A stretch of 64,000 nt of DNA, taken from assembly GCA_023101725.1 (NCBI GenBank), contig JALJCO010003022.1:1-64000 (forward strand), given 5' to 3'. The position numbers were made by a program, and so were the translations under genes. The stretch is from Atherinomorus stipes (taxonomy: Eukaryota; Chordata; Actinopteri; Atheriniformes; Atherinidae). Positions 34,702 through 44,385 of this stretch are shown here, one piece after another; within the stretch, counting starts at the first letter, position 1; the number at the start of each line of letters is the position of its first letter. The notes beneath the pieces were generated by a model that was not told where the DNA came from, did no database searches, and was given only the letters and a program-made list of their open reading frames with translations.

Positions 34702-35106
34702 ATGTCTGAGCAAAAGAAACAGCTGGATGCCATGACTGAAGCTGAGCAGAGCCACCAGCGGCAGGAGACAGCAACCTTTGAGAGTTTCCTGCGGGCACAG
34801 CAAGAAGCTGAGGAGCGGCGATTCAAGTCCTTACAGGAGCAAAATAGAGAAAATAAAAGAATGTTCATACAACTTATTGGAACTGTAATGAATGCCATAT
34901 CAAGCCACACATCACGCCCATCTCAGCCTGACTGGATGTCACTGCAAACTCAGACAGCGTACTCCATGCCCCACCTGCCCACCCAATCAGCCATGTTCTC
35001 TCCACTTTTCTTACTGCAGCTTCACACCTGGTCCATGAGTGCAGCGCAGCGGCGCGCCATGCGCACCAGACCACAGCCATGTAGTCAATGGATTGAAATA
35101 TATTGA
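34702..35106 (+). pseudogene. C-terminal part of a Myb/SANT-type transposon protein
   Basis: A 134-codon frame: MSEQKKQLDAMTEAEQSHQR, a long charged helix ending EEAERRFKSLQE-like text (EAEERRFKSLQEQNRENKRM), then FIQLIGTVMNAIS and a Pro/Ser/Thr-rich tail. Coiled-coil-like C-termini of this kind close Harbinger Myb proteins. The DNA-binding N-terminus is missing. Function otherwise unknown. Confidence 0.4.
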
Positions 35107-35679
35107 GCACGCCGCGGCGCGTGAGCGGTCCGTCGTCGCGCCGCTGTGCTAAAGATAAGCACCAGCTCTATTTTTGACGAAGCACGCACCGACACTGCAT
35201 CAATTTCAGTCATTCAGATCGGACCAGACAGGAAATCAGACACAGATTCAGTGTAAAACCTTCGGTAACTTCCTAAACAAAAACCACTGTGCAGATTTTA
35301 AACTGCGGAACTACCTGAACATGACATCATCTCCGTGTCCACAAGATTTCAGTGAAATAAGAAACCATGACGCACAAACTGTGAACAAAATTAACCATTT
35401 GGGTGAGAATCACAGGCGATCTTGCAGTCCTCCCGTGATGTCACGGATCTAACAACAGCGGGTGCACTCGCACACATCAGATGACCAATCAACATGTTTA
35501 GTTACCTGACAGTAGAGTGCCTGGAGAGTGGTGTGCCTAGTGCCTAGGTCTCTGTTGGCACTCTGCCTGACAGGTGCTGTTCATGATTGTGAATACTACC
35601 AAACATACATATAGATCTTGAACAAGACCAGTGTACAGTATAGGTACCTGACCAAGTGAATGAACCAGGGCAAGTGCCT
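35107..35679. other. no gene recognised
   Basis: Begins with a G/C-rich palindromic stretch (GCACGCCGCGGCGCGTGAGC). Otherwise non-coding. Confidence 0.35.
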
Positions 35680-35882
35680 CCTCGAGGAAGAGGAGGAAGA
35701 AGAACAAGAAGAAGAAGAGAAAAGAGGAGGAGATAGGATGCTTGGTGGTGGAATAGGGGGAAGAGGGGGAAGAGTACGATGACATGCTGTCCCAGATGAA
35801 ATTCGGGCCACAATCATAGATCATGTGATCAACCATCGCCTCACAATGGCAGAGGCTGGGCGTCAAGTGCAGCCTAATGTGT
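35680..35882 (+). pseudogene. Tc1/mariner-type transposase, N-terminal HTH scrap
   Basis: After an arginine-rich stretch (RGRGGRRTRRRRREK, with frameshifts) one frame reads VPDEIRATIIDHVINHRLTM and AEAGRQVQPNV. This is the first helix-turn-helix of a group of fish Tc1/mariner-like transposases (recalled pattern). It stops where the next element begins. Confidence 0.5.
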
Positions 35883-35927
35883 TTATATTACAGTAGCTAT
35901 ATTATCTATAAACTTTCTTTTTACAGT

Positions 35928-36100
35928 GACTGTGATTTCACTAGCAAGGACCACGCCACAACAAAAGGAGTGATGATGACGATGATGATGATGAAGGATT
36001 GATTGATTGATAGAAAGAAAGAATGAGAAATGATGATGAGCTGGAGGAAGACCTAGTGTGGGGGTGTAGTCTTTCGATAGTGAGTCCGGCTTAGGGAACC
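35928..36100 (-). repeat. B2 copy of split direct repeat
   Basis: Matches 36468-36637: shared words TTTCACTAGCAAGGACCACG, GATTGATTGATTGATAG and TAGTGAGTCCGGCTTAGGG. It defines the element's 3' terminus on the - strand. Confidence 0.85.
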
Positions 36101-36335
36101 CCCCCTCAGATGGAACCCGAAAGAAGAGAAGGAAGCAGACAAGGAACAAGAATGGAGGAGACGGTCAGATGATGGGAAAGAAGTAGGACAGCAGGAAGGA
36201 GAAGGGAGGCAGAGAAGAGGGGGGGCAAAGGCCAGGGAGGGGCAGCAGATGGAGAAAGGCCGAACGAAGCAGGCGGACGAGGCAAAAGGGAAGGTAGAGG
36301 AGATGCAACGAGAGGAAAGGGAGGGGAAGGGAGGG

Positions 36336-36478
36336 TCGTCGAGAGAACGAGAAACTGAGTTGATGAGGTGAGCGAGTATTTAAGGCTGCTCGGTGATTAG
36401 TGAGATTGGAGGCAGGTGTGGTTGAGGCGTGGTCCTGCTCCTGAACCTATGTTAATGAATTAACCTCATTTCACTAGC
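36336..36478 (-). repeat. A2 copy of split direct repeat
   Basis: Matches 40961-41098: shared words GTCGTCGAGAGAACGAGAAA and GGCAGGTGTGGTTGAGGCG, ending TTAATGAATTAACCTCAT. It abuts B1 with no spacer. Confidence 0.85.
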
Positions 36479-36637
36479 AAGGACCACGCCACAACAAAAG
36501 GAGTGATGATGACGATGATGATGATGAAGGATTGATTGATTGATAGAAAGAAAGAATGAGATATGATGATGAGCCGGAGGAAGACCTAGTGTGGGGGTGT
36601 AGTCTTTCGATAGTGAGTCCGGCTTAGGGAACCCCCA
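36468..36637 (-). repeat. B1 copy of split direct repeat
   Basis: Second copy of the B repeat, immediately next to A2 and immediately downstream (on the - strand) of the recombinase frame, where Ngaro-type elements carry it. Confidence 0.85.
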
Positions 36638-36649
36638 AAATGACTGGCC

Positions 36650-37500
36650 AGAGCCAAGAAGTGAATGAGCTCTACGTATATCTGAAAGGTTATTGCAAAC
36701 GTTTGAACGATAGGCTTGCTAAGACCAGCGTCTGAGCAACTAAATATTTTGGTCTGATACATCGAATCTGGAGGGTGGCTGCGCCGATGCGGAATGAATG
36801 GATGGAATAGTGTTCTGATTCTAAGCCGGACAGACGGACTTGACAGAAATGGTTGCTGAACCAGAATCTAGTAGCCAATTTCCTTTTCTCAGTGAAGAGC
36901 GGATCCAGAGGTGAGGCAGTTGATTGCAGTCCAAGTTGGAAGTAGTCTGGAACTGGTTCTTAAGGGCTGAGGTGTGAATACAATTCAAATGGATAAATGG
37001 GGAAGAGATTCAGAGTTGATCTGTTTTTCTTTTAAGCGTGAATACGAGACAGTCAGGTGAGTAGCAGATGTCTGAGAGGCAGGGGTGAAAAGGAGTTGAA
37101 AATGGACGTTGTAGGTGCAAAATTCAGAGGATCATAGGATGCCAAAATGACTGCTTCCAAGGTCTGATCAATGGTAGAACAGTTTCCTGGTCTTAACGTG
37201 CTTATGCAGAGGTGGAGAAAGTCCAGCGTGAGAGGAAGGTGTATTGTTGTCGGAGCTGACTCTCATTTTCGAAGTCTGTTTAAGAGCCTGGTGACATGAC
37301 AATGAGTGAAAGATGGACACGAAGAGCCAAGCAAGAGCAGACAGAAGAATATACCGGAAAGGTAAGTGTGGATAGTGGAACAGAGAATTCTTTGGAAAGA
37401 GAAAATACAGGCGATGTAACTGTAAAGTGTGGTAATGTCAAACTGAGGGAAGCGAGTTAATAGACAGAATGATACGTTTTGAAACTGTTCCAGCCGGTGA
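36650..37500 (-). pseudogene. Tyrosine recombinase of the DIRS/Ngaro type, decayed
   Basis: Pieces in several frames follow the family order: an N-terminal core-binding part near 37480-37380 (FDITTLYSYIA), PLIRPWKQSFW and CLSDICYSPDCLVFTLKR in the middle, then ATRFWFSNHF, EHYSIHSFRIGAAT (HxxR catalytic box, about 36780) and QTLVLASLSFKR followed by FRYT, whose tyrosine would be the nucleophile. Stops and frameshifts separate the pieces. The catalytic end lies right before the B1 repeat, as expected. Confidence 0.65.
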
Positions 37501-39213
37501 GGTAGGCTGAGAGTATGCCTGGAGCAAGACTGTCAAGGATGGCTTCACTTGAGGCAACAGACAGTGAATTGTGATCTTACTGAAGATGGTTGGTGAATGG
37601 AGGGACTGGAGTCTGGTGTTGGTCTGATTCGGAGCGAATACTTGTTAAGAGGCTCGGAATGTAGGCAGCTCTGAGGAGGAACTGGTGCTGTGCTGAGATC
37701 GAGACGAGTACGCGAATGGGCTGTATGATCGTAAGGGAACGGGACTGGCCTTGTAGGTGACATTGACTGCAGTCAGAATGAATTAGAATTGACCTACAGG
37801 ACCATTTATGACCCTAGAGAATGGCAGCTATAATAATGGGGTACTACAGGTAAAGAGCACAAGACCGAAGCTGAATCGAGAAGTTTGAAGTCGGAGCCAA
37901 TGCGCATGGCATAAGTGAGATGACCCATGAGGGCTGCCGTTGTGTGCATTCATCCACCAGCACGTAGTTGGAGAAGAGACTCGAAATGCGCTTGACCTTT
38001 TCAAGAGGCAAGGAGGTCTGAAAGGAAAAGGAGTTGAGGGTGATCCCCAAAAAGAAAAATAGGATGCCGGGCCACGAAGTCAGGCGACGGTCCCGGGAGC
38101 GGCATGCGAGACCCTGACAATTGAGCAAAAGCGAAAGAAGGGTACAATAACAGCACCAAGTCAACATAGTGACCCGCAAAAACCAGGAGACAGGAGCCAC
38201 CGGGATGCAGGGCAGAGACAGGCGGCTGGATGGGTGGCATGGCGGTAGCCAGCTGTGAGACCCAGGACAGCCAGAAGCAATTTGCACAAAAAAAAGGGGC
38301 AGAGGCAGGGAGAGGGGCAGATAGGGAACAAGGAAGAAATAAGCCAGAACGAAAGGAGGAGAGGGCAGAAAAGCCAGAAAAGGCAGAAAGGGCTGGGGCC
38401 CCCGAAGAGGGCAGGAGGGGCACGGCTGTGGCCGCACTAGAACGCAAGAAGGAAAGGAAGAGGCTGCGGCGGAGCCGGCAGCCAAGAAAACACGAGGAAT
38501 CGGAAGCTGAGAAGAAGCGAGAGCGGCCGTCGGCGGTGCCGGGACGGCCAGAGACGGAAGGGAGGAAAGGAAGGAAGAAATGAGCAGAGAAGGCTACGTG
38601 AAAGACTGAGCAGAGGCGGAAGCGACACGTTGGTGTGTGCCAGACGGGACAGGCGGAGGCAAATTGTGGGAGGGTGCCCCAGGCGATGGCAGGGGAGAAC
38701 GGTGGAGCCGGGGAGAAAGGCAGGGCTGGTACCCGTGGCAGCCCAGTCGGCGTGTGGCTGAGGGATGTGCAGCAGAGAGTGCGAGCGACCGCCGTGACGG
38801 GGGCGTGAATAGACCGGGGATAGCGACCGTTGAAGCAGCTGAGAGCTGGAGAGGCTGGCTCAACAGATGCACTGTGAATCGAGGCAGTGAGATCCAGAGT
38901 CCAGGAGACCGTGGTGGGAGACCGTGCCAAGGGTCGTGCATGGCAGACCGTGAGAGACTTCTGGGTGGAGGCGTGCTCTGGTTGGAGCAGGCAAAGGCCC
39001 AATAGGCTAGCAAGAGCCATCGCAGAACCGGTGGAGGGCCAGAGGAGACCAGCTGACAGAGGCGCCGCTGAGGCGGCGAGCGTGGCCAAAAGGCCGTCAG
39101 AGGGCCGGGGAGAGCGATGGAGCGAGCAGCCACCAGTCCCAGACTAAAGATGGCGGAGAGATGGCATGGGACCCAGATAGAGTCGGGAAGGTGGTGATCC
39201 GAGGGCTGGGCCG

Positions 39214-39850
39214 GCCGTGTCCGTGGCAGAGGGCAGCATGTGGCCCATTGTGAGAGAACGTGGCGAGAAGCTGAGCGGCGGTTGGAGCGGGCGGAGGCCA
39301 TGTCTGCGGTAGAGGGCAGCACATTGCCCAGTGCGAGAGATCGGGGCGAGAAGCTGAGCAGCGGTTGGAGCGGGTGGAGGCAGTGTCCATGGTAAAGGGC
39401 AGCACGTGGCCCAGTGCAAGAGAACATGGCGAGAAGCTGAGCAGCGGTTGGAGCGGGCGGAGGCCGTGTCCGTGGTAGAGGGCAGCACGAGGCCCAGTGT
39501 GAGAGAACGTGGCGAGAAGCTGAGCAGCGGTTGGAGCGGGCGGAGGCTGTGTCTGAGGCGGAGGCCGTGGTAGAGGGCAGCACGTGGCCCAGTGTGAGAA
39601 TGCGGTGAGAAGCAGAGCAGCGGTTGGAGCGGGCGGAGGCCGTGTCCGTGGCGGAGGCCGTGTCCGTGGTGGAGGCCGTGTCCGTGGTAGAGGGCAGCAC
39701 GTGGCCCAGTGTGAGAACGTGGTGAGAAGCTGAGCAGCGGTTGGAGCGGGCGGAGGCCGTGTCCGTGGTAGAGGGCAGCACGTGGCCCAGTGTGAGAATG
39801 CGGTGAGAAGCTGAGCAGCGGTTGGAGCGGGTGGAGGTCCTGATGGACTG
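39214..39850. repeat. 83-bp minisatellite inside the recombinase element
   Basis: The word GTTGGAGCGG recurs at 39281, 39364, 39447, 39530, 39623, 39740 and 39821, giving a base period of 83 bp. Two units are longer (93 and 117 bp) because an 18-bp GAGGCCGTGTCCGTGGTG-type sub-repeat has expanded. The array gives the - strand a long Ser/Thr/Pro/Arg-rich frame (38594-39895) that I regard as a by-product. Confidence 0.85.
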
Positions 39851-39954
39851 TTGAGAGCCACAGCTGAAGCGGCTATGGGCTGGATGAATGAACATAAGAT
39901 ACCAGACATCATTCCTTGTTGGTCTCCTCTCCGCCGCCCCATAACCGCAGCGCA

Positions 39955-40285
39955 GCCCTCACGGGACAAACAAACGAATGAAAGATCCGTATGAAAGATT
40001 ATGAACGAACTAAAGTGCTTGCTCCTCCTCACCACACAGCCTGAGCAGCCTGACTGTCACAAAAGAACGATACCTGTGGACCGACACAGTTGGTTGAGTC
40101 ATGAACTAATCATTTCTGTTTCCTGTCGTCCTGCTGGCTGGCTGAGCTTACAGCTGCTGCTGTGTGGCGAGAGAGCGCAGTGCATGAAAATGAACGAATC
40201 GCTCTTTGAGATGACTCATTACTTCCCAGTCATATAAAAGATTAGTTCATATTGAACGAATTGTTCGTGAACGACACATCACTAG
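39955..40285. mobile_element. hAT-type MITE remnant
   Basis: Right end reads, inverted, TAGTGATGTGTCGTTCACGA, a common fish hAT terminus, with further GAACGAA words inside. The left terminus is missing. It interrupts the body of the recombinase element. Confidence 0.6.
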
Positions 40286-41339
40286 AGGACAAGTGAGGAC
40301 CGGCTGTGGCGGCGCTGATACGTGTGGACGAGAAGGAGCCGCGGTGTAACCAGTACCAGAAGAAAGGAAACGAGGCCGAGAAGAAGCGGAAGCGGTCGGA
40401 CAGCGCCGGGACGGCAAGAGACGAACGAGAGGAAAAGAGAAGGAAACGAGCCGAGAGAGCTCCAGGACGGGCGAAGCAGGTGCGGGAGAGACAACCCAGA
40501 GTGTTGCAGGCGGCAGAGACGTTGCGAGAAACCGGCCAGGAGGAAGCCGACCGGAGGAGCAGGAAGTGCCGAAGACCTGGCACCACTGGCGGGAACTGAT
40601 TGGGCAAGAGAAGGCGGCCGCGGGCCGGGAAGCTGGTCCGACTGCGGTGCGCCGCTCGAACGGCGTGGAGGCTGCAGGACAGCGGGTCCGAGGAGCGAGA
40701 AGAGCGGCGAAGCCGGCGGCCATGAGGCCCGACCGTGCGAGGAGGAGAGACGATCCGTGAACTGAAAGGTGAAGTTACGAAATGCGTGGAGTACAGGCGG
40801 AGCGTCGGGCTGCGGTTGGAGCGCTGGGAAACTAGTCGTCCGAGGAGAGCAGCCACCCACAATGGTTGCAATGGACGATCAGCAATGAGGGAACGAGGGC
40901 CACCGGCGGGCGAGGAAGATGATGAGAAGCAACGAACGCAGCAACGGCTGCAACGTCAGTAGGTCGTCGAGAGAACGAGAAACTGAGTTGATGAGGTGAG
41001 CGAGTATTTAAGGCTGCTTGGTGATTAGTGAGATTGGAGGCAGGTGTGGTTGAGGCGTGGTCCTGCTCCTGAACATATGTTAATGAATTAACCTCATGTA
41101 TGGAAATTATTTTGTGTGTGAATAAAAATGGTTGTAATTTCCTTGGCAGTATGAGTGCAATGTGTGATGTCAAACGTTGGAAAACACTCTTACCATGAAA
41201 TCCTATTCTTTTTTTTAACATAACTGTATTCTGTTAGCTAGACAAAAAAAGAATAGCACAATAACCATTGTCAGTGAAGGACTGAGCTGAAACTGACAGG
41301 TGAACATGAGGGATATAAACATTTTGGCTTGCAGTGCTT

Positions 41340-41790
41340 ACACAATGCTACAGGGATGATGCATTTTGGGTGCTCTGACTATTTCTATTAGAAAGAAACT
41401 TGATTTTGACACATTGATTAACTGTTTTGGGAGAAATATGAGCTTCTGCAGGTGAACTGTGGTGTTGTGCTGAAAAAATCCAGGTTATTTTGGCAAAAGC
41501 ACCAAGAGTGGTGAGAACGTCAGGTCTGTTTAGAGAAATAAGACAAAGTGATTGAGAAGGATCCATTTTGGTGGCTCTGACTATTTGTATGGGAAAGAAA
41601 TGTAGTTCTGAAAAATGAATGAGCTGTTTTGAAAGAGATATGAGCTTTTGCAAGTGAGCTGTGGTGTTGTGAGAACTGTAAGACTGTTCAGCCCAATGAT
41701 CTTAGAGTTTTGAGAATGTAATTTCTGATTCGAGAAATGAGCCAACCCAATGGAGAAAAACTGTAATAACATAAATATAAAAATATATTG
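41340..41790. repeat. two diverged copies of a roughly 210-bp unit
   Basis: The texts GTGCTCTGACTATTTCTATT with GAGCTTCTGCAGGTGAACTG (about 41370-41460) and GGCTCTGACTATTTGTATGG with GAGCTTTTGCAAGTGAGCTG (about 41573-41665) are diverged copies of one unit in tandem. Non-coding; could be part of the Harbinger interior or a satellite relic. Confidence 0.6.
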
Positions 41791-41814
41791 CATTAATGTG
41801 ACCAGGGGTTCTGT

Positions 41815-41990
41815 TCTTACTTCTCTCTCTTGTGTTCCCTCACCTACTTCCTCGTTCTCTCATCTCTCTCCCATCTCCTCTCTCTCCTAACTTCTCACCT
41901 CTTTGTCTCCTGACCTCTCTCCTCTCCTCTCCCTCCCCTAACCTCTCACCTATCTCCCTTTTCTCTCCTCACCTCTCGTCCTGAGTTAAA
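41815..41990. repeat. pyrimidine-rich tract
   Basis: Continuous C/T-rich text made of CTCTCTCC and ACCTCT units. No coding content. It lies just downstream (- strand) of the Harbinger transposase stop. Confidence 0.7.
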
Positions 41991-42069
41991 TCCCGACCAA
42001 AAAACTACTTCTTTAACAGATCACACTGGAACAAAGAACTTGGGCACTGTTCATTCCTGAGCTTAAACT

Positions 42070-44340
42070 CTAGAGAAATAGGCACACAAGGCATTTCTTA
42101 TGTCACGGCCAGCATTGGCCTGATTCTGCTGTGCAGCTGCATCATCATCACCTCCACCCGGATCACCCTCCCCAACTCTTTCCTAAACTGCCTGTTCCTC
42201 ATCAAAATGTTCATTATGTAGTTCACAAAAGTTATGAAGTACACAACAGGCCATTATTACTCTGCTGACAAAAGTGATGTGGGTGTCATTTCTCTTGAGC
42301 AGGCACCTCCACCTTCCTTTGAACCTCCCAAATGCTCTCTCCACCATCATCCCGGCCTGACTGAGCCGAACTGTATTTGTTCTGGTGTAATTCCTCTTCC
42401 CTCATAAGCCATGGGAGGAGAGGGTAAGCAGAATCCCCTAGGAGGACGAGAGGCACATACACTGTCTCTGTCCATCCAGGCAACAGGGTTCCTGCTTGGC
42501 CGCAGCGGTAGAGTGAGGAATTAGCAAAGACTCTTGCATCGTGGACTGATTAACTGATGTTGATGTTCCAGAACATCATGTGATGATCCACAAGACCTTG
42601 CAGCAGCACATAGAAGAAGGCTTTACGGTTGAAGTAGTCAGCAGGAGTGTCACTTGGAGCTTGGATGCCTGGATGGGTGCCATCAATTGCTCCTGCAACT
42701 TGTGGGAAATGCCATTTGTCCCGGAAGACTTGCATGGTGGCTCTCAGCTCGGCTGCAGATGGAGGTTTAATGTAGTTCTGCCTCATTGTGTTGTTAATGG
42801 CTTGGGTGATGATACAGGCTGTGGACTTTCCTACCCCAAACAAGTGAGAGAGGGACCTGAACTCAAGGTTGGTTGCAACCCTCCACTTATGGCAACCCGC
42901 CAAAGTATGGACCACTTTTCTTACCTCGGGAGCTTTCTGTCCTCCAAGGCAACCATTGACGAGGAAGTACACCACCACCTCAGCTCTGCCAGTGGGTCGT
43001 TCTCAAGACTGAGAAAACGTGTCTTTGAAAACCGTGACCTCCAAACCAGGACTAAAATTCTGGTTCATAATGCAGTAGTTCTACGCTACATGTACTTTAT
43101 GGATCAGAATGCGGGCCCACGTACAGCAGGCACCTGAAGGCCCTAGACGCATTCCATCAACGATGCCTCAGGAAAATCCTCAAGATCACTTGGCAGGATA
43201 AGCGTACGAACACCAGTATCTAAGAGAAGGCCAACGTCCCCACCATTACTGCCATCATAACCCAGCACCAGCTTCAATGGACTGGCCATGTGATCTGCAT
43301 GCCCGATTCTCGCCTCCCCACACAAGTGCTATACTCACAGCTCTTTACTGGAAAACATGCCCCGGGTGGGCAAAAGAAAAAGTTTAGACAACATAAAAAC
43401 AAACATCAAGAAGTGTCACATTGACCTTAAAACCTGGGAGGCCACAGCGACCAACAGATTGACCTGGAAAAAAATTGTCCAAGATGGAGCCTCACAATAT
43501 AATGCTGACCTGCACCGTGCTGCGGAAGACAAGCGCAGACGCAGAAAGGAGTGCACTTCCACCAAAGAGGATCCAGCCAGACCCACAACCCTCACTGCCC
43601 ATCCCTGCCTACACTGCACCAAGATATGTGGCTCCAGGATTGGACTTATAGCCCACCTGAAGACTCACAAAGAAAAATAAGGATAGTCATGCTCGACCCT
43701 CGAGTGACCGCCGCTGATGATGATGATGATGATGGCAACCCGCAGCTCAACAGGGACAGGCTGACGTTAGTGGGTGTTGTTCCTGGTGAGATGTGGCCGC
43801 AGGAGGTCACATAAGTGCATGAAGGTGCACATTCTCATGCGGAAGTTTAGCAGCCATCGCCGGTCTGTCCATGTCTCATTCACATCCTGCTACCACCGAC
43901 TGGTTCTTGGATGAACCCCCAGGCTTCTGTGGCAGGGGAGAAAGGCACAGTTTTTAGGTGAAATATTAAAAACAATAGATGAAATAATTAAAGACAATAA
44001 AATTTTAACATTCAGCATCTGGTTAAAAATCTAGGCTCTTTTGATGAGCTTTAGCTTTACAGCAAAACATTATTTAACATGGTCTTCATTTATTTACTGT
44101 TGTCATCAATATGTATGCCTATTCATTCATTCAAGGAGATGCATGGATTCAGTAAACAAGAGCTGCTTTTATGATGAGCCAACTTTGTGATTACACATCA
44201 TTGTGAACTTTTTAATTGTCAACTTACCTCACTGGTACTGGTCGTGCTTGAATGGCAAAAGAAAACACGTCGTGGTAGGCTCTCATTGCCTGTCATCTTC
44301 TGCAGTATGATCGTCTGATTGCAGAACGTCTTCTGCAACG
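42070..44340 (-). pseudogene. HARBI1-like DDE transposase, broken
   Basis: Exon signals: donor GAG|GTAAGTTGAC at 44227 and acceptor CCTGCCACAG at about 43929. Then WTDRRWLLNFRMRMCTFMHL, an in-frame stop, PVELRVA, LEFRSLSHLFGVGKSTA, FPQVAGAIDGTH (first catalytic aspartate region), IQAPSDTPADYFNRKAFFYV, LLQGLVDHHMMFWNIN, then LGDSAYPLLPWLM and a C-terminal end DIRNALCAYFSRV at about 42075. The Harbinger transposase cuts and reintegrates the element with the Myb protein as partner (known of the family). A frameshift near 42885, a stop near 43765 and a LINE insertion at codons VAT inactivate it. Confidence 0.85.
42901..43731 (+). mobile_element. 5'-truncated LINE with C-terminal zinc finger and (GAT)n tail
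   Basis: Bounded by the direct repeat ATGGCAACCCGC (42889-42900 and 43732-43743), a 12-bp target duplication lying in Harbinger transposase codons. Coding text includes MDHFSYLGSFLSS, LQTRTKILVHNAVV and FHQRCLRKILKITWQDK. Then it reads QHQLQWTGHVICMPDS and CLHCTKICGSRIGLIAHLKT, a C2H2 finger close to the stop at 43680. The tail is GATGATGATGATGATGATG. These features recall an I/Nimb-like non-LTR family, but the clade is uncertain. One frameshift lies near 43140. Confidence 0.8.
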
Positions 44341-44385
44341 TGCGTGCATCAATGTGTACCGCAGTCCTAGCCGTTCATTTGCGCG

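Larger units (their letters stand above)
35928..41098 (-). mobile_element. Tyrosine-recombinase element with split direct repeats (DIRS/Ngaro-like)
   Basis: On the - strand the order is A1 (41098-40961), body with recombinase, B1 (36637-36468), A2 (36478-36336), a 235-bp spacer and B2 (about 36100-35928). A1 matches A2 and B1 matches B2 almost base for base. The B1/A2 joint reads GCTAGTGAAATGAGGTTAAT, which is exactly the 3' end of B2 fused to the 5' end of A1. Split A-body-B-A-B repeats are the hallmark of Ngaro-type retrotransposons. I see no reverse transcriptase in the body. An alternative is two elements inserted head to tail, the second reduced to A2-spacer-B2. Confidence 0.65.

Noticed and set aside
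38001..39895. Long - strand frames of 362 and 433 codons
   Set aside because: Composition follows the minisatellite and purine-rich DNA; no reverse transcriptase, gag or other motif could be recognised, and the 83-bp period does not keep a frame.
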